Below, piece by piece: positions 54,398 through 63,248 of a DNA stretch of 64,000 bases. The notes beneath the pieces were generated by a model. That model was not told the DNA's origin. It did no database searches and saw only the letters and a program-made list of their open reading frames with translations. Both the position numbers and the translations under genes were made by a program. Position 1 is the stretch's first letter; every line of letters begins with the position of its first letter. The stretch comes from Sandaracinobacteroides sp039808025 (GTDB lineage Bacteria > Pseudomonadota > Alphaproteobacteria > Sphingomonadales > Sphingomonadaceae), in contig JBDHSK010000003.1 of NCBI GenBank assembly GCA_039808025.1, positions 186,001 to 250,000 of the forward strand, in the 5' to 3' direction.

Positions 54398-56542
54398 TCA
54401 TTCGGCCGTGATCGTGAGGGCGTCTTCTTCCTCGATCCCGTCGGCTTCCTCGTCGTCCCCATCCTCGCAGAGGAAGTCCGGCAAGGCTGCCTCGTCCGCG
54501 GCGTCGGCCTCCGCGCCCGGTTCGACGGTCTGGCCATCGTTGGGATCGACCAGGCGCAGCGGCTCGGGCAGCCAGCCGGTGTCGGCCAACAGGCGCTCGG
54601 CCTCCTTGGCCATGTCGCCCTTCTTCAGATGGTCGATGAGCTGGGCAGCCCGATCACCGGCACCCTCTCGCACGGCTTCGAGGATGCGGGGCTTGGTGAC
54701 GCGGCCGAGATAGTTGCCGACCGTCGGCCTCCAGCCCGCCGCCACCATGTCGAGGCCGGTGGCTCGCGCCAGCCGGTCGGCCTGCGAGAGGCGCACGTCC
54801 AGCCCATGCTGGCTGACGCCCGATCCGTAAGGGTTCGGCCGCTCGAACAGGGCGTTCACGCCGTAGCTGACGCAATGGGCGAGCAGATCGAGCCGCCTGC
54901 CGTCATCGAGCTGCGTCAACCACTCCCAGAGCGCCTGATCATCGGCGGGAACGTGGTCGCCCCAGCGTTCGTGCCGCTCGGCGACCTCCCGCGCCGCTGT
55001 GCTGTCCTTCAACTCCTCGGACTGTGCCGAGAAGAAGATGTGATTGACGCGAGCTTCGAGGCAGCCGGCCGGTGCGGTGCGCCGGAAGGTGTCGCTGACC
55101 AGCTTGTGTAAAAGCATAGTCATGGCGACGTCGGGATGCTCGGCGACCGCGTTGCGCAGCGCCAAGGTGCGATGCGCTGTCAGCTCGGTGATCAGGCGTT
55201 CGGGCAGCGGCTTGATGCCGTCCTCCTCATCATCTTCCGGCGTCGCCGCGGGCTGACCGCCGATGGTGATGACAGCGCGCTGGATGGCGGGCGCGACCTG
55301 CTGGCCAGCTTCACTGTCAACCTCCGGCGCATCGCTGCCTTCGGTCTCGACGGGACGTTCATCCTCGGGACGGACATAGCCGCGATCCACCGACAGAGAG
55401 CCGTCGGCGTCGAGGCTGATGAAGACGCCGGCGACGGCGATGTCGGCCGGATCGTAGATCGTTGGGCGCTGCTCGAAGGCGTCGAGCGCCTGTTCGATCT
55501 CGCCGAGACGTGCGTCGATCTCGTCCGGCAGCTCATCGGCTTCGGCATATTCGGCTTCGAGTCGGTCGTATTCGTCGCGCAGCGCTTCGCGGGTGGCGCT
55601 CTCCTCCTCGGTCAGGTCGACCATGACGCCAGCCAGTTCGCGAAGCCCATGCAGGTGGCCGTAGGGAAAGCTCAAGGCGGCCTCGACCCATTTCCAGCCT
55701 TCGCGCGCGATCTCGTCGGCGGTGGTCTTCAGCTTGTCGGCCACCATGCGGTCGAGCAGGGCCGGATCTTGCAGCCAGCCACCATCGTCCGACTGGAACA
55801 GGTCGCGCAGCACGACGCCGCCGGCCGCCTCATAAGCCTCGACCCCGATGAAGACGGCCCTTTTGTCGGAGGCGCGTACCGAGGTCTCGGTCAGCATCCG
55901 GCGAATCTGATAGGGCTCCTTCTGCCAGCTATCCTTGACGGCCTCCCAGACCTGTTCCTGACGGGCATGGTCGGAGCTGACGGTGAAGGCCATGAGCTGT
56001 TCGAGCGTCATGCCGTCGTCGGCATAGATCTCGAGCAAAGTTTGCGAGACGGATGCGAGGCGCAGGCGCTGCTTCACGACATTGACGCCGACGAAGAAGG
56101 CGGCGGCGATGGCTTCCTCGGTCATGCCCTTGTCGCGCATGGCCTGGAAGGCGCGGAACTGGTCGAGTGGATGCAGCGGTGCGCGCTCCATGTTCTCAAC
56201 CAGCGAGACCTCGTCGACCAGGATGTCGCTGTTGGCGTCGCCGACGACGCAGGGCACCGGCGCGGTCTTGGCCAGGCGCTTCTGCTTCGCGAGCAGTTCG
56301 AGCGCGCGATAGCGCCGGCCGCCGGCGGGCACCTCGAACATGCCGGTCTCGGTGCCATCGGCGTCGAGGACGGGACGGACATGGAGGCTCTGGATGAGAC
56401 CGCGACGGGCGATGGATTCGGCCAGCTCCTCGATCGAGACGCCGGCCTTGACGCGCCGGACATTGGACTGGCTCAGCACCAGCTTGTTGAAGGGGATGTC
56501 GCGCGCCGACGACAGGGTGATCTTCTGAATGGCAGTCGCCAT
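54398..56542 (-). CDS. parB: Large ParB/RepB/Spo0J-type protein
   Basis: 714 residues, more than twice a standard ParB. The N-terminal CTPase/nuclease fold has SQSNVRRVKAGVSIEELAES, GLIQSLHVRP and the GGRRYRAL box. The HTH region (MTEEAIAAAFFVGVNVVKQR) follows at about 160-180. The C-terminal 400 residues are helical with an acidic coiled stretch and are typical of plasmid and ICE ParB-like proteins. GGAG precedes the ATG at 56542, within leader A copy 2. It is 14 kb from parA and may act independently of it. Confidence 0.88.
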   Translation of the reverse strand: MATAIQKITLSSARDIPFNKLVLSQSNVRRVKAGVSIEELAESIARRGLIQSLHVRPVLDADGTETGMFEVPAGGRRYRALELLAKQKRLAKTAPVPCVVGDANSDILVDEVSLVENMERAPLHPLDQFRAFQAMRDKGMTEEAIAAAFFVGVNVVKQRLRLASVSQTLLEIYADDGMTLEQLMAFTVSSDHARQEQVWEAVKDSWQKEPYQIRRMLTETSVRASDKRAVFIGVEAYEAAGGVVLRDLFQSDDGGWLQDPALLDRMVADKLKTTADEIAREGWKWVEAALSFPYGHLHGLRELAGVMVDLTEEESATREALRDEYDRLEAEYAEADELPDEIDARLGEIEQALDAFEQRPTIYDPADIAVAGVFISLDADGSLSVDRGYVRPEDERPVETEGSDAPEVDSEAGQQVAPAIQRAVITIGGQPAATPEDDEEDGIKPLPERLITELTAHRTLALRNAVAEHPDVAMTMLLHKLVSDTFRRTAPAGCLEARVNHIFFSAQSEELKDSTAAREVAERHERWGDHVPADDQALWEWLTQLDDGRRLDLLAHCVSYGVNALFERPNPYGSGVSQHGLDVRLSQADRLARATGLDMVAAGWRPTVGNYLGRVTKPRILEAVREGAGDRAAQLIDHLKKGDMAKEAERLLADTGWLPEPLRLVDPNDGQTVEPGAEADAADEAALPDFLCEDGDDEEADGIEEEDALTITAE

Positions 56543-56550
56543 GTTCGTTA

Positions 56551-56626
56551 CTCCGCGACGGGCGGCCGAGAGCCTCTCTCTCGACCTCCAACCCGTCACG
56601 AAGCGAAGCACCGCCCTCTCACTCTC
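56551..56626 (-). promoter_or_regulatory. Leader A copy 2 (before parB)
   Basis: In plus-strand orientation: CTCCGCGACGGGCG from 56551, CTCTCTCTCG (about 56574-56583), CAACCCGTCACG (56589-56600) and CCCTCTCACTCTC (56614-56626). The first element contains the ribosome-binding GGAG on the sense strand and is repeated at the same distance before ardC. Confidence 0.58.
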
Positions 56627-56701
56627 GAAGGGCAGCGCCAGGCGGGCGGAAAGGCGTAAAGTCGGCAGCCCACTTCTCCGCCTTTCCGGTTTGGAAGATC
56701 G

Positions 56702-57652
56702 TCACGCCGCCTGCCGTTCGTGGTCGGCTGCATCGACGTCGGCGCCCGGCAGGAAGCCGAGCAGCCAGTCGGCCGCCTTGCTGGCCTGGGAAGCGGCGCG
56801 CACGATGGCGCGATTATCCTCGCGCAGCACCTCGAGCCAGGAGCCGATATAGTCGGCATGGCGGACGGTGGGTGTGATGCCGAGCGAGGCGCAGCAGAAG
56901 GCCGCGTTGATCTCGGCGACCAGCTCCTCGAAGGCGTATGTCTTCGAGCCGAAAGAACCCGAGAAATCACGGTTCAGGCGCGAGGGGTGGCCCGTGGCGT
57001 GCCCTAGCTCATGCAGGGCCGTCCTGTGCCAGTTGATCGGCTCGAAATACGCCTGGGGCGGCGGCACCTGCACATAGTCATGCGCCGGGGCATAGAAAGC
57101 GCGGTCCCCGCCGATGCGGAAATCGATGCCGGTCGCCCGGATCAGGGCCTCGACCTGCGGCTTGATGAGGCCGGGCGGAGGCGGCGGAGCAACAACGGCG
57201 ACATCCTCCGGCAGGCCGTCGCATTGCGCCGCATTGAACACCGTGAAGCGCTTGAGGAACGGGATTGCGGACGCTTCCTCGCCGGCCTCGCGGGCGCGGC
57301 GCTTCTCGTCCTCCGGCGTGAAACGGTCGGCATAGACGACGGTGGTGCCGCGTTCGCCCCGGCGGACATTGCCGCCGAGTGACAGAGCCTGGCGGAAGGT
57401 AAGCCAGCTTTGGCCGGGAAAGCCGTGCTGGATCACCGCACCCCAGAGGATCAGCACATTGATCCCCGAATAATGCCGCCCGGTCGCGGCGTTCCTCGGC
57501 ATGGCGAGGGGCGCCTTGACCGAGGCCGATCCCCAGGGCTGGACCCAGGGGAAGCGGCCTGCCTCCAGCTCGGCGATGATCTTGCTGGTGATGTCGTCGT
57601 AAAGGCTCGCCCGATCCGAGCGGGGGGTTGCGCTGGCGTCTTTCCTGAACAT
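56702..57652 (-). CDS. ArdC-type antirestriction protein (ssDNA-binding + zincin)
   Basis: 316 residues. The N-terminal ArdC/DUF1738 ssDNA-binding domain (YDDITSKIIAELEAGRFPWV, RHYSGINVLILW, GERGTTVVYADRF) is followed by a zincin-like metalloprotease domain with HELGHATGH near 215-223. ArdC proteins shield single-stranded DNA entering a new host from restriction. It is the most upstream gene of the minus-strand maintenance block, so it may be expressed early after transfer. Confidence 0.9.
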   Translation of the reverse strand: MFRKDASATPRSDRASLYDDITSKIIAELEAGRFPWVQPWGSASVKAPLAMPRNAATGRHYSGINVLILWGAVIQHGFPGQSWLTFRQALSLGGNVRRGERGTTVVYADRFTPEDEKRRAREAGEEASAIPFLKRFTVFNAAQCDGLPEDVAVVAPPPPPGLIKPQVEALIRATGIDFRIGGDRAFYAPAHDYVQVPPPQAYFEPINWHRTALHELGHATGHPSRLNRDFSGSFGSKTYAFEELVAEINAAFCCASLGITPTVRHADYIGSWLEVLREDNRAIVRAASQASKAADWLLGFLPGADVDAADHERQAA

Positions 57653-57659
57653 CGCGGTT

Positions 57660-57733
57660 CTCCGCGACGGGCGCCGGAGACCCTTCTCCAGTCCTCAACC
57701 CGTCACGGAAATCCCGTCTGCACTCTCACTCTA
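57660..57733 (-). promoter_or_regulatory. Leader A copy 3 (before ardC)
   Basis: In plus-strand orientation: CTCCGCGACGGGCG from 57660, CAACCCGTCACG (57696-57707) and CTCTCACTCTA (57723-57733). Spacing to the ATG equals that of copy 2 within a base. Confidence 0.55.
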
Positions 57734-57844
57734 CTGGGGGCGTTGCGGGGGTCTCCCCGCAGAAGGGGTGGGCCGAGACCCTGGCTCGGCCGCAGGGGAA
57801 GGCCTTTCGCCCCTTATCCGGTCCTGTCCCTTCAGAAGGGTTGC

Positions 57845-57881
57845 TTGAAAACTGTCAGAAAATCGCGTATTTTTCTAACAG
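57845..57881 (+). promoter_or_regulatory. Promoter with overlapping palindromic operator before the DUF6088 gene
   Basis: TTGAAA (57845-57850) and TATTTT (57868-57873) are 17 bases apart. CTGTCAGAAAA (57852-57862) and TTTTCTAACAG (57871-57881) are complementary except at one position, with an 8-base spacer, and cover the -10. AbiEi-type antitoxins repress their own genes through such repeats. Confidence 0.6.
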
Positions 57882-57891
57882 GAAAAAGACC

Positions 57892-58503
57892 ATGACTCGG
57901 CTGACCGAACAGATTTTGTCGCATGCGGCGGGCTTGCCCGAAGGCGCTCCTGTGTCCGCCAAGAGCCTGCTGCACCTTGGCAACCGGGCGGCCGTGGATC
58001 AGGCGTTGTCGCGCCTGACGGAGCGCGGGCAGCTCGTTCGCGCCGGTCGTGGCGTCTATCTGCGCCCCATCGCCAGCCGGTTCGGCACACGCACGCCTTC
58101 GGTCGAGCAGGCTGTCGAAGCCCTTGCAGCCCAAAAGGGAGAGATCATCGTCTCGAACGGCGCCGCCGCGGCGAACGCCCTTGGCTTGACGACGCAAGTG
58201 CCCGTCCGCTCGGTCTATCTGACCTCCGGGCGCAGCCGAAAGATGCACCTCGGCAAGCAGGTCGTGGAATTGCGGCACGCGCCGCGCTGGCAACTGGCCT
58301 TGGCCAACCGGCCGGCAGGGGAGGCCGTGCGGGCGCTGGCCTGGCTTGGCCCGGAGAAAGCAGAAACGGCGCTCAAGACGTTGAAGCGGAAGATGCCGCC
58401 CGGCGTGTTCGGCGAGTTGGTCGCCGTAGCGCCACAGCTTCCGACGTGGCTCGCGCAAAGCGTTGGCAGGGTCGCGTATGAACCGAGAGAAATGACAAAA
58501 TGA
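57892..58503 (+). CDS. DUF6088 / AbiEi-like antitoxin-type regulator (no toxin partner)
   Basis: 203 residues from the ATG at 57892 (AGGA upstream). The N-terminal winged helix (VDQALSRLTERGQLVRAGRG, then VYLRP) is followed by an AbiEi-like C-terminal domain (NGAAAANALGLTTQVPVRSV, then YLTSGRSRKMHLG). AbiEi antitoxins normally precede an AbiEii nucleotidyltransferase toxin; none follows here. It may be a solitary regulator or act on the DUF5131-TcmP pair just downstream. Confidence 0.8.
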   Translation: MTRLTEQILSHAAGLPEGAPVSAKSLLHLGNRAAVDQALSRLTERGQLVRAGRGVYLRPIASRFGTRTPSVEQAVEALAAQKGEIIVSNGAAAANALGLTTQVPVRSVYLTSGRSRKMHLGKQVVELRHAPRWQLALANRPAGEAVRALAWLGPEKAETALKTLKRKMPPGVFGELVAVAPQLPTWLAQSVGRVAYEPREMTK

Positions 58504-58539
58504 TGCCTAAGCAGATCGAACTTCGCACGGGAGGGTGCA

Positions 58540-59322
58540 ATGGCTGAAACCCAAATAGAATGGACGGACGCCACATGGAATCCTGTTGCCGGCTGCTCGA
58601 TCATCTCTGCCGGCTGCACCCATTGCTATGCCATGGAGATGGCTAAGCGCCTTGAGGCCATGCACATCCAGAAATATGCCGGCCTGACCCGCAAGAGCGG
58701 GCAGAGAACGGTCTGGAACGGCGTTGTGCGTGAGGATCGGGATGCGCTTGCGATTCCCTATGGTTGGCGCAAGCCGCGCAAGATTTTCGTCAATTCGATG
58801 AGCGACCTGTTTCACGAGCAGGTCACGGACGCCTTCATTCTCGATGTCTGGAAGGTAATGCGTGAGACGCCACACCATAATTATCAGATTCTGACGAAAC
58901 GGCCCGAGCGTATGGCGGAACTGGTCGCCACCAAGATCGGAGAGGTGCTGCCGAACGTCTGGCTCGGCACAAGTATCGAAGACGGGGACGTGGTGGGCAG
59001 GATCGATGCCCTGCGTGCTGCGCCGGCCGCGATCCGTTTCATATCGTTCGAACCCTTGATTGGGTCTGTAGGGACCGTCGATCTGCGCGGCATCCATTGG
59101 GCTATCGTCGGCGGGGAAAGCGGGAAGTCAGCCCGTCCCATCCGGGAGGAATGGATCGACGAGATTTATGTCCAGTGCCTGTCGGCTGGTACGGCCTTCT
59201 TCTTCAAGCAGTGGGGGACCTGGGGGAAAGACAACAAGAAGCGATCGAAAAAGGCGAACGGCCGCGAATATCGCGGTCAGACCTGGGATGAAATGCCCAC
59301 GGCGGCGCAAGCGTTCGCGTGA
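58540..59322 (+). CDS. DUF5131 (phage Gp37/Gp68-like) three-Cys-motif protein
   Basis: 260 residues with GGGAGGG before the ATG. The N-terminal motif has Cys19, Cys26 and Cys29 (C-x6-C-x2-C-YA), a non-canonical version of the radical-SAM cluster motif; KIFVNSMSDLFHE and WLGTSIED follow, also typical of the family. The C-terminus is basic. Proteins of this family occur with TcmP, which follows 26 bases later. A radical-SAM chemistry on nucleic acid is plausible, but the substrate is unknown. Confidence 0.85.
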   Translation: MAETQIEWTDATWNPVAGCSIISAGCTHCYAMEMAKRLEAMHIQKYAGLTRKSGQRTVWNGVVREDRDALAIPYGWRKPRKIFVNSMSDLFHEQVTDAFILDVWKVMRETPHHNYQILTKRPERMAELVATKIGEVLPNVWLGTSIEDGDVVGRIDALRAAPAAIRFISFEPLIGSVGTVDLRGIHWAIVGGESGKSARPIREEWIDEIYVQCLSAGTAFFFKQWGTWGKDNKKRSKKANGREYRGQTWDEMPTAAQAFA

Positions 59323-59348
59323 TCGTGAGATAGGCTTGGGGGGATGCT

Positions 59349-60617
59349 ATGGTTGAGAAGCGATACGAGTGGGCTGACGGCGCAAAGCTTGAGGAGCATT
59401 CGCGGCGCAAACACAAGATTCTCCGTGAATATTGCTTCGATTACCTGACCGTTCGCTGCAAGCTGCCGCAGCAGGAACGTTTTCGGCTGGCCATCGTCGA
59501 TGGCTTCGCCGGGGGCGGCCGCTACCAGTGCGGGACATCGGGCTCCCCATTGATTTTCATCGAAGAGTTGAAGCGAGCCACCGAGGCCGTGAACACGCAT
59601 CGCGCGGCACAGGGCTTGAACGCGATCGAGGTCGAGTGCCTGCTGGTCTTCAACGATGCCAGCCGTGACGCGATCGAACTTCTAAAAACGCATGTGGCGC
59701 CGCTCCAGGCCGACATCGTCGCGACCTGCCCGAAGCTCCATCTGCGCGTCGAGTATCTCAACGAGTTTTTCGAAACCGCCTATCCCAAAATCAAGCGTTT
59801 CCTGGAGCAAGGACGCTATCGCAGCGTGATCTTCAACCTGGACCAGTGCGGCCACAGCCATGTCGAGCGGAATACGATTCTTGACATCATGCACTCGTAT
59901 CCTGCGGCCGAGATCTTCTACACCTTCGTTATCAGTTCGTTGCTGGCGTTCCTCCAGAAAGACCAGCCGGAGCGCCTGCGTGCGCAACTCGATCATCTCG
60001 GTCTCGCCAGCGGCGATGTCCAGGCATTGGACGGGTTGATGAGCCAGAAGGATTGGCTCGGAACAGCAGAGAAGATCGTCTTCGACGCTTTCCGGCTTTG
60101 CGCGCCCTATGTGAGTCCGTTCTCGATCAACAACCCTGGCGGCTGGCGCTATTGGCTGATCCACTTCGCCAACGCTTATCGGGCACGGCAAGTTTACAAC
60201 AATATCCTCCACGACAATGCCAGCCTTCAGGCCCACTTCGGCCGATCGGGCCTCAACATGTTGTCCTATGACCCGCGCCATGATGAGGGGATGCTCTATC
60301 TCTTCGACGACAATGGCCGTGCCTCGGCCAAGACCCAGCTTCTTGATGACGTCCCCCGTCTCGTGACTGAAGCTGGTGATGCCATGTCGGTGATGGAGTT
60401 CTATGAGAGCATTTACAACGTCACGCCGGCGCATGCCGATGACGTCCATGCCGCGATCATCGAGAACCCCGATCTTGAGGTGATCACGCCAGCCGGTGGC
60501 GAGAGACGCAAAGCGAACACGATCGGCGTCAATGACATCATCAAGGTGAAGACCCAGCGCAGCTTCTTCCCGATGTTTCTGGATGCCGGAAAGAGCCCTC
60601 AGGGGCGGAAGGAGTAG
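59349..60617 (+). CDS. tcmP: Three-Cys-motif partner protein TcmP
   Basis: 422 residues. The N-terminal half shows a methyltransferase-like Rossmann start (LAIVDGFAGGGRY, 48-59) and NLDQCGHSHVERNTILDI near 163-180; the C-terminal half is helical and less typical. TcmP is defined by its pairing with three-Cys-motif (DUF5131) proteins, as here. GGGGGG precedes the ATG. It is probably an AdoMet-dependent or related nucleic-acid-acting enzyme; no experimental role is known to me. Confidence 0.82.
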   Translation: MVEKRYEWADGAKLEEHSRRKHKILREYCFDYLTVRCKLPQQERFRLAIVDGFAGGGRYQCGTSGSPLIFIEELKRATEAVNTHRAAQGLNAIEVECLLVFNDASRDAIELLKTHVAPLQADIVATCPKLHLRVEYLNEFFETAYPKIKRFLEQGRYRSVIFNLDQCGHSHVERNTILDIMHSYPAAEIFYTFVISSLLAFLQKDQPERLRAQLDHLGLASGDVQALDGLMSQKDWLGTAEKIVFDAFRLCAPYVSPFSINNPGGWRYWLIHFANAYRARQVYNNILHDNASLQAHFGRSGLNMLSYDPRHDEGMLYLFDDNGRASAKTQLLDDVPRLVTEAGDAMSVMEFYESIYNVTPAHADDVHAAIIENPDLEVITPAGGERRKANTIGVNDIIKVKTQRSFFPMFLDAGKSPQGRKE

Positions 60618-60736
60618 TTCTCGCCATCATCCTGAGGCCAGCCGAGGTTGGCCAGGCACTAGTCAGATTTTGCCTTCTACCGGGAGAAGGGTAAGGCATG
60701 TTTCCGGCTATTCCGCGTTACATGACCACCACGGAC

Positions 60737-60768
60737 TTGACATAACTCATCAAATATGACAAATATTG
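60737..60768 (+). promoter_or_regulatory. Promoter with tandem repeat before hipBA
   Basis: TTGACA (60737-60742) is a perfect -35; AAATAT (60761-60766) is a possible -10 at 18 bases. The tandem near-repeats CAAATATGA (60751-60759) and CAAATATTG (60760-60768) overlap it and could be HipB sites. A related TCAAATATGA lies just past hipA (62411-62420). Confidence 0.5.
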
Positions 60769-60799
60769 CACCGTAATTCACCAGATGTGGGGCATTATC

Positions 60800-61177
60800 A
60801 TGGGCTCTCCAAAGGTCGGACCAGCCCTCGAAAGGCTTGGGCAGGACATTCGAAATGCGCGGCTACGGCGCAGTATTGCGGTTGCGGACCTGGCCATGCG
60901 CGCCGGAACATCGGCCAGTTCTATCGCGCGGCTCGAAAAGGGCGACCCTGGCGTTGCTATCGGGACGCTTGCGGATGTGCTGGTCGTTCTCGGGCTTGTC
61001 GAACGGCTGGCCGATCTGATCGATGTCCGCAAGGATGACCTGGGGCTTGCGCTGTCTACCGAGCGCCTGCCGCAGCGAGGCAAGTCTTTCGCGACGAGGA
61101 TCAGAAAGCAAAAGGCCAAGTCGGATCCGACGCGCGCGCTCGATGACGTGGTCGATCCTGACGGGGCGTCGTTCTGA
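60800..61177 (+). CDS. hipB: HipB-like XRE antitoxin
   Basis: 125 residues from the ATG at 60800 (GGGG upstream; ATG 60785 is an alternative). The HTH reads RLGQDIRNARLRRSIAVADL, then AMRAGTSASSIARLEKGDP. A basic C-terminal tail follows. The stop overlaps the hipA ATG (TGATG), so they are coupled. It should neutralise HipA and repress the operon. Confidence 0.86.
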   Translation: MGSPKVGPALERLGQDIRNARLRRSIAVADLAMRAGTSASSIARLEKGDPGVAIGTLADVLVVLGLVERLADLIDVRKDDLGLALSTERLPQRGKSFATRIRKQKAKSDPTRALDDVVDPDGASF

Positions 61178-62409
61178 TGGCGGAGTTTGCTGCCCAGGTT
61201 GTTCTTGGCGACAGTCGTGTGCCCGTCGGTCAGCTGCGTTTCACAGCAGCGGGGCCGCGGCAGTTCTCGACCTTTGCCTATGACGCTGCCTGGATAGAAA
61301 ATCCCCGGGCCTTTGCCGTGCAGCCGGATCTTCCTCTGGAAGGCGGCCCTTTTCATACGTCGGGCCAGCCAGGGAACATGCGTGATGCACTGGCGGGCGT
61401 CTTCGCCGATGCCGCGCCGGACAGTTGGGGACGGCGCCTTCTCGAACGTGCCTATGGCAATGGTCTGAGCGAGTTTGAGTATCTGACGCTGTCCGACGAC
61501 GCTTGTCGTCAGGGCGCACTGCGATTCCAGGGCGACGATGGAGAGATCATTCGCGGTAAAGCGGGTGACGCCGTGCCCCGCCTCCTCGAGCTGGAAGCGA
61601 TAACGGCCATTGCCCGCGCCTATGAGCAGGGTAAGGAGATCTCTGCCGAAGAGATGCAGGCGTTGGCGGGCGCGGGCGGTTCGGGCGGCGCCCGGCCCAA
61701 GGCCAATGTCCAGGACGGCGATACGCTATGGTTGGCCAAATTCACCTCGGTCCACGATCAGCAGCCGATCGAAAGGGTCGAGGTCGCGACGCTTCGGCTA
61801 GCCCAGGCTTGCGGCATTCGCACGCCTACGGCCAGGCTGGAACTCGCCGACACTCCCTTTCCGGTCGCGCTGATCCAGCGGTTCGACCGGCGAGGCAGTT
61901 CCCGGATTCCCTATATCTCAGCGCGCACGGCACTTGGGAAGACCGGGACGGAGTTGGGCTCTTATACGGAGATCGTCGATTTTATCCGTGCCTATGGCGC
62001 CGATCCCAAAGCCGATTTTCGCGAGCTTTTCCTGCGCCTGATTTTCACGGTCCTCGTGTCAAACAAGGACGATCATCTGAAAAACCATGGCTTCCTTTAT
62101 GTTGGAGGAGGCCAATGGCGGTTGTCGCCCGTGTTCGATGTGAACCCCGCACCGGATCGAAATCCGCACCTGGAAACTGCTATCCTGGAGGGCGGCGCGC
62201 ATGATCGGTCCATCGCGCTCGCGCTTGAAGCCTGCGAGTTTTTCGAGATCCCGCCCGAGGAAGCGAGGCAGATCATCCGCGATACCGCACGGCACATATC
62301 GAAAGACTGGCGTGAGACTCTGCGTCAGGTGGGCGTGTCAGGTGCATTGGCGCGGGATTACGAACCGGCGTTCATGAACGCGGAGACCGAGCTCGCGCTA
62401 GGCATGTAG
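61177..62409 (+). CDS. hipA: HipA-family serine/threonine kinase toxin
   Basis: 410 residues. The N-subdomain holds QPGNMRDALAGVFADAAPDS; the glycine-rich loop region is GGSGGARPKAN near 167-177; catalytic VSNKDDHLKNHGFL near 292-305 and SPVFDVNPAPDRN near 316. The motifs are complete, so kinase activity is expected. HipA kinases phosphorylate tRNA synthetases or other targets and cause dormancy. It may stabilise the element or serve in defence. Confidence 0.88.
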   Translation: MAEFAAQVVLGDSRVPVGQLRFTAAGPRQFSTFAYDAAWIENPRAFAVQPDLPLEGGPFHTSGQPGNMRDALAGVFADAAPDSWGRRLLERAYGNGLSEFEYLTLSDDACRQGALRFQGDDGEIIRGKAGDAVPRLLELEAITAIARAYEQGKEISAEEMQALAGAGGSGGARPKANVQDGDTLWLAKFTSVHDQQPIERVEVATLRLAQACGIRTPTARLELADTPFPVALIQRFDRRGSSRIPYISARTALGKTGTELGSYTEIVDFIRAYGADPKADFRELFLRLIFTVLVSNKDDHLKNHGFLYVGGGQWRLSPVFDVNPAPDRNPHLETAILEGGAHDRSIALALEACEFFEIPPEEARQIIRDTARHISKDWRETLRQVGVSGALARDYEPAFMNAETELALGM

Positions 62410-62813
62410 TCAAATATGACCAGCAATCGATCAATATCGGCCATATATGGAAATTTGAAACGATGCTGCTGTTGGGCCGGCTTAACGGCGGGTTGAAATG
62501 GTAGATCGAAGCGGCGGTTTGACGTGCTTGGGGGCCAAGAGCGCTTAAGAAGGAATCCTTCTACGAGGATGGCAAACCGGCTCTTGAATCGATACGATAA
62601 GGTTGTTGCGAGCACGTTCGCCATTCGTACTGCTCAAATGGCATCGGCTTCGTCACCGGCGATAGATGGCGAAGTCTTTCCCATGCCAATGAGCCGAAAA
62701 AAGCCAATGTTTTCATAAGCGGTAGCTTTTCGACGGTAAGGGTGACGGTATAACCATTTTTGAAAAAATTTTTTCGCTTTGTTTTTCAATTAGATAGGCC
62801 ATTCAGCCGATAA
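62410..62813. other. Gene-free region after hipA
   Basis: 404 bases with lower GC than the surroundings. No convincing gene; the short frames show no family. The stretch near 62755-62790 is A/T-rich (runs of A and T) and could hold a terminator for hipBA or the scar of the neighbouring insertion sequence. Confidence 0.4.
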
Positions 62814-63248
62814 TTGAGTGGGAATAATTTTTGCCCCTCCGGACGTATCCGATATCTCACTCCAGAAATCGTGGGCCAGGCTTTACTGGAGGCTCGGCAG
62901 CAGGTTCAAGGCTGGCGTTTGAAGGCAGCCTCGGGTGAGTGGATCGAGGCATTCCTGGAAGGTCGGGGCCACAATGCCAATGCGATCCGCGACGAGATGC
63001 GGACAGCAGGCGTCGAGGCGGTGATCCCGGCCAACATGAACCGGCACAATCCCGCTTGGCATGACCGCACGAAATACGAGTGGCGCAACCTGATCGAGCG
63101 TCTGTTCAACAAGCCCAGGAATTGGCGCAGAATTGCGACACCATACGAAAAACCGGGGAATCAAGCCTCGGACTCGTCGCACGTTTCAGTCAAATTATGG
63201 ATACCCTTTGTCCGCGAAACCTGGTTTGAGGCAGCTCAGCGGCAATAG
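62814..63248 (+). pseudogene. Remnant of an IS5-family transposase (C-terminal part)
   Basis: The frame encodes EGRGHNANAIRDEMRTAGVE, AVIPANMNRHNPAWHDRTKY, then EWRNLIERLFNKPRNWRRIA and, after a divergent gap, VKLWIPFV. This is the C-terminal third of IS5/IS1031-type DDE transposases, including the catalytic Glu in RNLIERLFNK. No start codon, no catalytic Asp residues and no terminal inverted repeats are seen. It overlaps the end of the lipoprotein gene on the other strand. Confidence 0.75.

Noticed and set aside
57892..59322. AbiE toxin-antitoxin pair
   Set aside because: Only the AbiEi-like half is present; the next gene is DUF5131, not a nucleotidyltransferase.
62524..62718. 64-codon plus-strand frame after hipA
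   Set aside because: Faint resemblance of one segment to transposase C-termini, but too weak and short to call.
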